Positions 1-5,347 of a DNA stretch of 5,347 nt are shown one piece after another (position 1 is the stretch's first letter; each line of letters opens with the position of its first letter). The notes beneath the pieces were generated by a model, which worked only from the letters and a program-made list of their open reading frames with translations, made no database searches and was not told the DNA's origin. Origin of the DNA: Paracoccaceae bacterium (GTDB lineage: Bacteria; Pseudomonadota; Alphaproteobacteria; Rhodobacterales; Rhodobacteraceae); NCBI GenBank assembly GCA_027069385.1, contig JALXER010000222.1, positions 1 to 5,347 on the forward strand. Direction: 5' to 3'. Made by a program: the position numbers and the translations under genes.

Positions 1-761
1 GCCGACAGGCGCGCGCGGCGTTTGTCATCCGAGCGGATCACCCGCCACGGCGCGGCATCGGTATGCGAATGGGCAAACATTTCGGCGATGGCGTTCGAAT
101 AGGCGTTCCATTTCGACAGGCCGTCAATATCGACCGAGGACAGCTTCCAGTGTTTCAACCGGTCCGATTCGCGATCCAGAAAGCGGCGGAGCTGCTCGGC
201 GCGCCCGACGGTCAGCCAGATCTTGATCAGGTAAATGCCGTCGCGCACCAGCATATCCTCGAATTTGGGAACCTGCCGGAAAAACCGCTCGCGCTGGTCG
301 GCCGAGCACCAGCCGAACACATGTTCCACCACGGCGCGGTTATACCAACTGCGATCAAAGAACACCATTTCGCCCGCGGCGGGCAGGTGCTGGATATAGC
401 GCTGGAAGTACCATTGGGTCATTTCGGTGTCCGAGGGTTTGGACAGTGCCACCACCCGCGCACCGCGCGGATTCAGGTTTTCGCGAAACCGCTTGATGGT
501 GCCGCCCTTGCCGGCGGCATCGCGGCCCTCGAACACGATGGCAATGCGCGCGCCGGTCTGTTTGACCCATGATTGCAGCTTGACCAGTTCGACCTGCAGC
601 GCCTCGTATTCCGATTCATAGGCCTTGCGTTTCATGCGTTTGGAATAGGGGTAGGCCGGACTCAGGATTTCGTTTTTGCCGCCCGAGGCAATCGCCTTGC
701 GCACGTTGTCGGGGGCCTTGCTGTGGTAAAAATCGCTGATCGCGCCGTCGAATGGTTTCAT
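1..761 (-). CDS. ppk2: Polyphosphate kinase 2 (PPK2) family protein, C-terminus beyond the window
   Basis: PPK2 enzymes transfer phosphate between inorganic polyphosphate and nucleotides in the cytoplasm, usually making NTP from NDP or the reverse. The visible 253 codons show a P-loop kinase fold. The Walker A motif FEGRDAAGKGGTIKR is at residues 77-91, and the FFDRSWYNRAVVEHVFGW block with the Walker B/lid Asp-Arg is at 134-151. The family segments IWLTVGRAEQLRRF (181-194) and DRESDRLKHWKLS (196-208) follow. Members of the single-domain class are about 270-300 residues, so only the last few dozen residues are missing; the frame is open to base 1. The ATG at 761 is chosen because AGAGG lies five bases upstream and the N-terminus starts where the family does. 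It follows metA in the same direction after 142 bases, so co-transcription is possible but unproven. Class I is my best guess; nucleotide preference (ADP or GDP) cannot be read from sequence. Confidence 0.93.
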   Translation of the reverse strand, partial: MKPFDGAISDFYHSKAPDNVRKAIASGGKNEILSPAYPYSKRMKRKAYESEYEALQVELVKLQSWVKQTGARIAIVFEGRDAAGKGGTIKRFRENLNPRGARVVALSKPSDTEMTQWYFQRYIQHLPAAGEMVFFDRSWYNRAVVEHVFGWCSADQRERFFRQVPKFEDMLVRDGIYLIKIWLTVGRAEQLRRFLDRESDRLKHWKLSSVDIDGLSKWNAYSNAIAEMFAHSHTDAAPWRVIRSDDKRRARLS

Positions 762-903
762 GTTAGCCTCTTGTCTGGTGGGTCGGACGGGAATGGGTTG
801 CCTGTACCTGTTCGGGTGCCCGCAAGGGCATCTGCAACGCCCCCCCGCGTGCGGCAGTTTGCGCAATGTGGATGCGCGCAGTGTTCGCATCTGAAGGTAT
901 TGC
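762..903. other. Intergenic spacer between metA and the PPK2 gene
   Basis: These 142 bases hold no gene I can support. Two small inverted repeats are visible: 871-876 with 886-891 (6 bp, 9-base loop) and 817-821 with 826-830 (5 bp, 4-base loop). Neither is followed by a T-run on the minus strand, so neither is a convincing intrinsic terminator for metA. I see no clear -35/-10 pair for the PPK2 gene; the only firm signal is its ribosome binding site, AGAGG, at 767-771. Confidence 0.5.
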
Positions 904-1833
904 TCACTTGGAATCCCCTTCAAGAATTTTTTCGATGTCGATATTGGTGGTCTGGTAGATCTGGTTGATCCAGTTGCCATAAAGCAGGTGCCCATGGCTA
1001 CGCCACCGGTTTTCGGGCGGCTGGCTCGGGTCGTCATCGGGGTAATAGTTAAGGGGTACGTTGATCGGGGTGCCTTTGGCGATATCGCGGTCGTATTCGT
1101 CTTTCAGCGAGGTCGAATCGTATTCGAGGTGGTTAAAGATATAAAGCGACCGGTGCCCGGGGTCTTCGACAAGGCAGGGGCCGACCTGATCCGAATGCAT
1201 CAGGGTTTTGAGCGACGGAATAGCATCGATCGCCGATTGCGGGTTTTCGGTCCAGCGGCTGACCGGCACCACGAAATCATCGGAAAAGCCGCGCAGATAG
1301 GGCGAGGCGGGCGCAAGGTTTTTATGGCGGAAACAGCCGAACGCCTTGTGTTCCAGCGGGTGTTTTGGCACCGAATGAAAATGGTAGATCATCGCCATGG
1401 CCCCCCAGCACACGCCAAAGGTGGACAGCACGTTGGTCTGGGTCCAGTCCATTACCTCGACAAGTTCATCCCAGTAGCTGACCTGCTCGAAGGGCAAGTG
1501 TTCGATGGGTGCGCCAGTAATGATCAACCCGTCGAATTTGCGGTGCTTGACGGCCTGAAAGGGCTGATAGAACGCCTCCATATGGCCCGGGGGGGCGTTT
1601 TTGGAATGGTGCTCGGACATGCGGATCAGGGTAAGCTCGATTTGCAGCGGCGTGGCCCCGATCAGGCGGGCGAACTGGGTCTCGGTTTGCTCTTTCTTGG
1701 GCATCAGGTTGAGCAGGCCGATTTGTAGCGGGCGGATATCCTGCCGCGCCGCGGTCTCGTCCGACATCACCATCACGCCCTCGGATTTCAGAATCGCATG
1801 CGCGGGCAGGGTGGCGGGAATTTTAATCGGCAT
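904..1833 (-). CDS. metAA: Homoserine O-acetyltransferase, MetA family
   Basis: This enzyme acylates the hydroxyl of L-homoserine, the first committed step of methionine synthesis. The 309 residues match the usual length of the family. The catalytic Cys is at 142 in STFGVCWGAMAM, and the other catalytic residues His235 and Glu237 are in YIFNHLEYD; these are the same numbers as in the E. coli enzyme. The acyl-CoA specificity position in TGAPIEHLPF is Glu111. Published work on MetA proteins links Glu at this site to acetyl-CoA and Gly to succinyl-CoA, so I predict EC 2.3.1.31 rather than the succinyltransferase many annotations would give. The N-terminus MPIKIPATLPA and the LNLMPKKEQTE segment (41-51) are typical. 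The start at 1833 has AAGGA twelve bases upstream, a rather long spacing. It probably has its own promoter (1862-1890) and no SAM-II riboswitch that I can recognise. Confidence 0.96.
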   Translation of the reverse strand: MPIKIPATLPAHAILKSEGVMVMSDETAARQDIRPLQIGLLNLMPKKEQTETQFARLIGATPLQIELTLIRMSEHHSKNAPPGHMEAFYQPFQAVKHRKFDGLIITGAPIEHLPFEQVSYWDELVEVMDWTQTNVLSTFGVCWGAMAMIYHFHSVPKHPLEHKAFGCFRHKNLAPASPYLRGFSDDFVVPVSRWTENPQSAIDAIPSLKTLMHSDQVGPCLVEDPGHRSLYIFNHLEYDSTSLKDEYDRDIAKGTPINVPLNYYPDDDPSQPPENRWRSHGHLLYGNWINQIYQTTNIDIEKILEGDSK

Positions 1834-1861
1834 TTTACGGGTCTTTCCTTAGGTTTGGCCC

Positions 1862-1890
1862 ATATTGCGCCGGATTGGCCCAAGTATCAA
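1862..1890 (-). promoter_or_regulatory. Candidate sigma-70-type promoter for metA
   Basis: On the minus strand, TTGATA (1885-1890) matches the -35 consensus at five of six positions. It is separated by exactly 17 bases from CAATAT (1862-1867), a weak -10 with about three of six matches. Transcription would start near 1855, giving a leader of roughly 20 bases that contains AAGGA. The placement between the hairpin array and metA is sensible, but the -10 is poor and the call rests on pattern and spacing only. Confidence 0.35.
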
Positions 1891-1900
1891 CCGCCGGAAA

Positions 1901-2102
1901 CTCGTTTCGGGGGGGCATCGAGCCCCCCGCTCAACGAGCTGACCAGAAGGTCAGCGAGACACTGCGCTAAAGACCGCCTGCTCCCGCAGTCCAGCCGTTG
2001 ATTGCGTACCGCAATCAACGGCTTCCCTTTAGGCCGGGCCGCCCTGCGGGCGGTGGGGGGCGTTCCGCCCCCTCGCGATATGCATCGCTCCCCCCTAAGG
2101 GG
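1901..2102. repeat. Array of consecutive stem-loops in the gene-free stretch upstream of metA
   Basis: The 314 bases between the pseudogene and metA (1834-2147) contain no gene but a dense series of inverted repeats. The stems are: 1901-1906 with 1933-1938, enclosing 1910-1916 with 1922-1928; 1938-1944 with 1949-1955; 1961-1966 with 1985-1990; 1993-2005 with 2011-2023; 2039-2044 with 2048-2053; 2056-2062 with 2066-2072; 2075-2079 with 2084-2088; and 2092-2095 with 2099-2102. All are perfect and have short loops apart from the third. There are no T-runs, so it is not a row of intrinsic terminators. I do not recognise it as a known RNA. A dispersed intergenic repeat or a structured non-coding RNA are the two readings I consider most likely. 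Bases 2103-2147 are more AT-rich and show nothing I can name. Confidence 0.6.
1993..2023. repeat. Perfect 13-bp stem-loop, the strongest in the array
   Basis: The arms 1993-2005 and 2011-2023 are perfectly complementary around a five-base loop. On the plus strand the hairpin is followed by TCCCTTT, on the minus strand by GGACTGC. Neither is a proper U-tract, so termination is doubtful. It could still slow transcription or protect RNA ends arriving from the urease operon and the pseudogene. Confidence 0.7.
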
Positions 2103-2147
2103 ATTTGAAAGAATGCGTTACCTTTATTTCTGCTTTGTTATGGCGGT

Positions 2148-3182
2148 TTATGGAGCAATACTCCGGGTCTGTTCATCGGGCCACGCGAGAATGGCGGCGC
2201 GGTCCGCGTCCAGTTGCGGGGCGCTTGCATTGCCTAGCCGGTCGTCCATTCCCGATATCTTGATCGGGTTGCCCGCCGCCTTGAACGGCTTGCCCCCGTC
2301 CGGTGCGGCCAGATCAACCACCATGTTGCGCGCCAGAATTTGCCGGTCTTCCATGGCCTGGGCGACGTTCTGGATCGGGGCGCAGGGCACCCCCGCGGCA
2401 TCCAGCAGCGCCAGCCAGTGGGCTTTATCCTGCGTCAAAGTGTGGGTTTCGATCAGCCGTTTCAGGATCTTCACATGGTCGCAACGCGCCAGATTGGTAG
2501 CAAATCGCGGGTCGCCGATCAGCGCATCCAGACCAAGTGTTTTGCACATTTGCGCAAACAGCACGTCATTGCCCGCCGCAATAACAAACAGCCCGTCGCT
2601 GGCGTGAAAGGTCTCGAACGGCGTGATCGAGGGATGGCGCGCACCGGCGGGCAAAGGGGGCTTACCGGTTTCGCCGGTGATCGCCACCGCGTGTTCCAGA
2701 ATGGCCAGTTGCCCGTCGAGCATAGCCACATCGACCTTGCGGCCCAGCCCGGTTTTACCACGCTCGACCAGCGCCGCCAAAATCCCCTGACCCAGAAACA
2801 TCCCCGCCACGATATCCCCCACCGAGGCCCCGACCCGCACCGGTTCGCGCCCCGGTTCTCCGGTAATCGACATCACGCCGCCACGGGCCTGCACCACCAT
2901 ATCATAGGCCGGTTTCAGCGTGTCCGGCCCGCTATGGCCAAAGCCCGACACCGCGCCGTAGATCAGGGCAGGGTGGGCCTTGGCAGCGATTCCCAGCCAT
3001 TGCCCAGCCGCTCCATCACGCCGGGGCGAAAGTTTTTGACCAGCACATCGGCCTTGGGCAACATGCGCTCGAACAAGGCGCGGTCGGCGCTGTCTTTCAG
3101 GTCGAGCGCGATTGACTGCTTGCCGCGATTGATGGTGGCAAAACAGGCGCTGTCGGGGCCGCGAAACGGCGGGAAAACAGCC
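2148..3182 (-). pseudogene. Broken CaiB/BaiF-family CoA-transferase (family III)
   Basis: Intact family III CoA-transferases are about 370-410 residues and move CoA between carboxylic acids through an aspartyl-CoA intermediate. Two blocks survive here. The upstream block (about 3180-2985) reads PPFRGPDSACFATINRGKQS, then ALDLKD and ADVLVKNFRPGVMERLG. The downstream block (from about 2984) contains GAVSGFGHSGPD, then AYDMVVQARGGVMSITGEPG, and GASVGDIVAGM with the presumed catalytic Asp at 2814-2816. It continues to the TAA at 2148-2150. The blocks are in different frames. Adding one base near 2983 (CTGCCAAGG to CTGGCCAAGG on the minus strand) restores ESLAKAHPALIYGAVSGFGH. The first 55-60 family residues, including the usual ADLGAEVIKVE segment, are absent, because the sequence runs straight into the ureG stop codon. 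Loss of the 5' end plus a frameshift argues for a dead gene. Its former substrate cannot be told. Confidence 0.88.
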
Positions 3183-3800
3183 CTAGTCGGGCAGCTCCAG
3201 ACCACCCATAGCGCCGATCAGGCGCACGACCTCTTGCACGCCCTGCTGGCGCGACAGGCAGGTAAACACAAACGGGCGCTGGCCCCGCATCCGTTTGGCA
3301 TCACGTTCCATTACCGCCAGCGAGGCCCCGACATGCGGGGCAAGATCAACCTTGTTAATTACCAGAATATCGGATTTGGTGATCGCCGGTCCGCCCTTGC
3401 GCGGTATCTCTTCGCCCGCGGCAACGTCGATCACATAAAGGGTCAGGTCGGCCAGTTCGGGGCTAAAGGTGGCCGACAGGTTGTCGCCGCCGCTTTCGAT
3501 TATTACGATTTCCACCCCTGGGTGACGGGCCTGCATCTGGGCGATGGCGGCCAGATTGATAGAGGCATCCTCGCGGATCGCCGTATGCGGGCAACCGCCG
3601 GTTTCAACGCCGATAATCCGGTCTTGGGGCAGGGCCTGCATGCGCATCAGGGCCTCGGCATCTTCTTGGGTGTAGATGTCATTGGTGATGACTCCAATAG
3701 AAAATAATTCGCGCAGCGCTACGCAAAGCGCCCCCGTCAGGGTGGTTTTGCCAGTGCCCACAGGGCCACCGATACCGATACGAAGCGGGCCGTTATTCAT
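3183..3800 (-). CDS. ureG: Urease accessory GTPase UreG
   Basis: UreG is the SIMIBI-class GTPase that, with UreF and UreD/UreH, carries nickel from UreE into apo-urease and couples GTP hydrolysis to its release. All main motifs are present in 205 residues: P-loop GGPVGTGKTT (11-20), the metal-binding Cys-Pro-His at 70-72 within VETGGCPHTAIREDAS, ESGGDNLSATFSPELAD (102-118), and the base-recognition NKVD (149-152). Length is normal for the family. The start at 3800 overlaps the ureF stop as ATGA, and AAGGA lies ten bases upstream inside ureF, so translational coupling is likely. One oddity is residues 180-184, TCLSR, where most UreG proteins have a TNLK-like G5 motif. The C-terminus looks complete, but the stop codon directly abuts the remnant of a CoA-transferase gene. 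Confidence 0.97.
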   Translation of the reverse strand: MNNGPLRIGIGGPVGTGKTTLTGALCVALRELFSIGVITNDIYTQEDAEALMRMQALPQDRIIGVETGGCPHTAIREDASINLAAIAQMQARHPGVEIVIIESGGDNLSATFSPELADLTLYVIDVAAGEEIPRKGGPAITKSDILVINKVDLAPHVGASLAVMERDAKRMRGQRPFVFTCLSRQQGVQEVVRLIGAMGGLELPD

Positions 3801-4465
3801 GTGCGAAATATCCTTGAAGGCTGGGTTTCATGGTGCATGGCGGCCATATCGGCCAGAAAGGCGGTGCCAGACAGGTCGTCCAGACTGCCGTTCAACGCCT
3901 GTCCGGTAATGTCGCCAACCAGCGGCGTCAGGGCGTGGATCAGGCGCTGGCCGGCGGTCTGGCCCAGCAGATTCAGGCGCATGGCGGCCCCCACCAGATT
4001 GCCAAGAAAGGCCTGCAGATACATGCGCAGGGTCAGGTCAAGGGGCAACCCCTCCAACGCTGCGGCGCGGCCCACGGCAACCGGATAGGTCAGGCCGGTG
4101 ATCCGGTGCGCCCAGACCGCCGCGGTGATCTTGCAAAACGCGGCCCCTTGCAATTCGGTCTCCATGCGCCGCTCTTTGGAGGGGGCAAAGGCCCGGCAGA
4201 GCGCGTCGATATTGCCCACGCCTTGCGCATCCGCGCCATAGGCCGCGGCCAGAAACAGCGCATCCGAGCCACCCGTACCATAGCGCAGCACATCGCAGAG
4301 CCAATCCTGCAAGCTGTCCGCATCGTTGATCGCACCGGTTTCGACCAGCCATTCAAGGGCGTGGCTATAGGCGAAAGCCCCGACCGGATAGGCGGGCGAG
4401 AGCCACTGGCTCAGGGTTATGATCTGGTCCTCAGTGGGCATGGCCATGGGTGCGGCCATGGCCAT
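3797..4465 (-). CDS. ureF: Urease accessory protein UreF
   Basis: UreF is an all-helical cytoplasmic protein that bridges UreD/UreH and UreG in the urease activation complex and controls the UreG GTPase. The 222 residues are normal in length. The signature LSQWLSPAYPVGAFAYSHAL is at 18-37, directly followed by EW. The TELQGAAF and LGNLVGAAMRLNLLGQTAGQ segments are at 103-110 and 154-173. The C-terminal SRIFRT (217-222) is the usual ending. There are four in-frame ATGs near the 5' end (4465, 4459, 4447, 4441). I prefer 4465 because GAGG stands nine bases before it, whereas the others lack a ribosome binding site. The family usually starts nearer to TEDQIITLSQ, so 4441, eight codons later, is a real alternative. 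The start lies inside the 3' end of ureE and the stop overlaps ureG by four bases, so the three genes form one translational unit. Confidence 0.95.
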   Translation of the reverse strand: MAMAAPMAMPTEDQIITLSQWLSPAYPVGAFAYSHALEWLVETGAINDADSLQDWLCDVLRYGTGGSDALFLAAAYGADAQGVGNIDALCRAFAPSKERRMETELQGAAFCKITAAVWAHRITGLTYPVAVGRAAALEGLPLDLTLRMYLQAFLGNLVGAAMRLNLLGQTAGQRLIHALTPLVGDITGQALNGSLDDLSGTAFLADMAAMHHETQPSRIFRT

Positions 4466-5267
4466 AGGCGCCGCCCTCGGGGGTAAAGGGGTGGGAAATG
4501 TCGCGCAGGGTCGCGCCCAGCTGCGCCAGCATATCGCGGATCACATGGTCGTGCTGGATCAGCAGACGGTCGGGCTCGATCTGGCAAGGGGTGTGACGGT
4601 TGCCGATATGCCAGGCCAGACGGATCAGGTTTTCGCCGGTGATCTCGATCAGCGGTTCCATTGCGGCGATTACCTCTATTAGGCGACCATCGGACAGTTC
4701 CAACGCGTCGCCGTGGTTCAGGCTGGTGGTTTGGGGCAGATCGACAAGGAACCGCTCGCTCTGGTCCGTGGTCAACACCTTGCGCCGCAGGAACCGGTCG
4801 TCATAGGTTAGGGTGACAGCGGCGTGAGCACCGGTCCAATGGCCTGAATGGTGGAGGCTGTGAGCGACGGGCAAAGGGTCGCCCCCTCCCAACCCTCCCC
4901 CGCGCGCGGGGGAGGGCTTTGCCCGCTGCACCTGTTGCTTGATGATGCTTAAGACCCCGTCCATGTTTTCCAAAACCTCGTTATTCCAGAACCGGATGAC
5001 CGTGAACCCCTGGGTTTCGATGAACCGGCTGCGGGTTTCGTCATGGGTTTCATGGTCTGCATGTTGCCCCCCGTCCAGTTCTATTACCAGTTGGGCGGAA
5101 TGGCACAGAAAATCGACGATATACGGGCCCAGCACCACTTGTCGGCGAAACTTGACGCCCAGTTGTTTTCGCCGAATCGCCTGCCACAGGGCCATTTCCG
5201 CGTCGGTCATATTGCGGCGCAAATCCCGCGCGTTGTTTCGCTGAAATTTCATTACTTTGTATGCCAT
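4431..5267 (-). CDS. ureE: In-frame fusion: DUF559 nuclease-like domain followed by urease nickel chaperone UreE
   Basis: Residues 1-115 are a DUF559 domain, a PD-(D/E)XK endonuclease-like family related to Vsr. Visible motifs are RNMTDAEMALWQAIRRKQLG (18-37), KFRRQVVLGPYIVDFLCHSA (39-58) with Asp52, and VIELDGGQH (61-69) with Glu63, Asp65 and Gln68. RFWNNEVLEN (92-101) follows. Residues 117-129 are a Pro/Gly-rich linker translated from a palindromic repeat. Residues 132-278 are a whole UreE except for its start: RRKVLTTDQSERFLVDLPQT (161-180), AWHIGNRHTPCQIEPDRLL (218-236) and a His-rich tail, HGRTHGHAH. By alignment, the nickel-site residues His96, His110 and His112 of Klebsiella UreE correspond to His225, His239 and His241. 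A TGA directly before the ATG at 5267 blocks any longer frame; 5252 is an alternative start. UreE binds nickel and hands it to the UreG complex. Whether the long product exists, or UreE is made separately, is unknown. Confidence 0.9.
   Translation of the reverse strand: MAYKVMKFQRNNARDLRRNMTDAEMALWQAIRRKQLGVKFRRQVVLGPYIVDFLCHSAQLVIELDGGQHADHETHDETRSRFIETQGFTVIRFWNNEVLENMDGVLSIIKQQVQRAKPSPARGGGLGGGDPLPVAHSLHHSGHWTGAHAAVTLTYDDRFLRRKVLTTDQSERFLVDLPQTTSLNHGDALELSDGRLIEVIAAMEPLIEITGENLIRLAWHIGNRHTPCQIEPDRLLIQHDHVIRDMLAQLGATLRDISHPFTPEGGAYGHGRTHGHAH
4872..4890 (-). promoter_or_regulatory. Possible internal ribosome binding site and TTG start for UreE alone
   Basis: On the minus strand the run GGGAGGGGG (4882-4890), which flanks the inner palindrome, is followed seven bases later by TTG (4872-4874), in frame with UreE. 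Starting there gives 147 residues beginning at the normal N-terminus (LPVAHSLHH), close to the usual UreE length of about 150. No ATG or GTG lies near this point. It is a plausible replacement start after the insertion, but G-runs occur in the repeat for other reasons. Confidence 0.35.
4893..4916. repeat. Perfect 24-bp GC-rich palindrome inside the DUF559-UreE frame
   Basis: Bases 4893-4904 are the exact reverse complement of 4905-4916; the core is CCCCCGCGCGCGGGGG. Read on the minus strand it encodes the PSPARGGG part of the linker, and its flank encodes LGGG. It shares the run of C, a short GC core, and a run of G followed by AGG with the palindrome at 5310-5343, in the same orientation. 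Confidence 0.85.
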
Positions 5268-5309
5268 TCAGCGTCTTTTCTTTTGTTACCTCTCCCCATC
5301 TCCCCTCTG

Positions 5310-5343
5310 CCTAACCCCCCCCCGTAAACGGGGGGAGGTTAGG
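5310..5343. repeat. Palindromic element upstream of the DUF559 start
   Basis: CCTAACC (5310-5316) pairs with GGTTAGG (5337-5343). After one C-A mismatch, a second 7-bp stem (5318-5324 with 5329-5335) closes a TAAA loop. GAGGG continues to the right edge, so the element may extend beyond the window. It resembles the palindrome at 4893-4916 and probably belongs to the same repeat family. On the minus strand it would form a stem in the RNA about 40 bases ahead of the DUF559 start. Confidence 0.8.
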
Positions 5344-5347
5344 AGGG

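Larger units (their letters stand above)
4882..5343 (-). mobile_element. Putative palindrome-flanked DUF559 cassette inserted at the 5' end of ureE
   Basis: The DUF559 coding part (about 5267-4920) lies between two GC-rich palindromes of similar composition (4893-4916 and 5310-5343). Outside the inner palindrome the UreE sequence resumes at its usual N-terminus. GC by hand count is 168 of 300 for 4921-5220, about 56%, against 78 of 120 in two sampled ureF lines. These facts fit a unit that arrived as gene plus repeats. There is no transposase, no clear target-site duplication, and the outer boundary may lie beyond the right edge. Mobility is inference. Confidence 0.5.

Noticed and set aside
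817..891. Intrinsic terminator after metA
   Set aside because: The two stems here are only 5 and 6 bp, and no T-run follows either on the minus strand.
988..1728. Plus-strand open frame of 246 codons
   Set aside because: It lies wholly antisense to metA and shows no recognisable protein family; a shadow frame.
1834..1900. SAM-II riboswitch ahead of metA
   Set aside because: I looked on the minus strand for the conserved UGAUUUG, UUGCAGCCACG and CGCUAAA blocks and found none. A CGCTAAA at 1965-1971 is on the wrong strand and without the other blocks.
2002..2607. Plus-strand open frame starting in the hairpin array
   Set aside because: The first part translates hairpin DNA and the rest is antisense to the CoA-transferase remnant. 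No ribosome binding site or domain is visible.
2975..2990. Programmed frameshift in the CoA-transferase gene
   Set aside because: The site CTGCCAAGG has no slippery heptamer, this family is not known for recoding, and the gene also lacks its 5' end, so decay is the simpler explanation.
2340..3707. Long plus-strand open frame of 455 codons
   Set aside because: It is antisense to ureG and the CoA-transferase remnant, both strongly supported on the minus strand. Its translation shows no recognisable domain and is rich in Arg/His/Gly, as expected for a shadow in GC-rich DNA.
5252..5299. Short frame from an ATG at 5299 ahead of the DUF559 gene
   Set aside because: It is out of frame with the DUF559 gene, stops after about 15 codons and shows no family features.

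Overview
The window looks like chromosomal DNA from an alphaproteobacterium, most likely of the Rhodobacterales/Roseobacter type. This rests on fairly high GC, the ureE-ureF-ureG accessory order, a UreE ending in a short His-rich tail, and a MetA-family acyltransferase of the acetyl-CoA type. The assignment is inference from protein character, not from a database match. Every gene I can support lies on the minus strand, so the transcriptional order runs from the right edge to the left.

Right part (5347 to 3183): the end of a urease operon. ureE, ureF and ureG follow each other with overlapping ends; the structural genes are presumably beyond the right edge. They encode the nickel metallochaperone and the two maturation factors that, with UreD/UreH, load nickel into apo-urease. 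The 5' end of ureE is abnormal. A DUF559 (PD-(D/E)XK nuclease-like) gene sits immediately before it, flanked on both sides by GC-rich palindromes of similar design. It reads in frame through the inner palindrome into UreE, giving one 278-codon frame. UreE has no ATG of its own; the only local start I see is a TTG with a Shine-Dalgarno-like run supplied by the palindrome flank.

Middle (3182 to 2148): a decayed CaiB/BaiF-family CoA-transferase gene directly after the ureG stop codon. It lacks about its first 60 codons and carries a one-base frameshift. Next comes a 314-base gene-free stretch (1834 to 2147) packed with consecutive perfect stem-loops, probably a dispersed intergenic repeat or a structured RNA, followed by a plausible metA promoter.

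Left part (1833 to 1): metA, predicted to be a homoserine O-acetyltransferase because it has Glu at position 111, then after 142 bases a polyphosphate kinase 2 gene cut by the left window edge.

The points most worth following are the palindrome-flanked nuclease cassette fused to ureE and the hairpin array upstream of metA.
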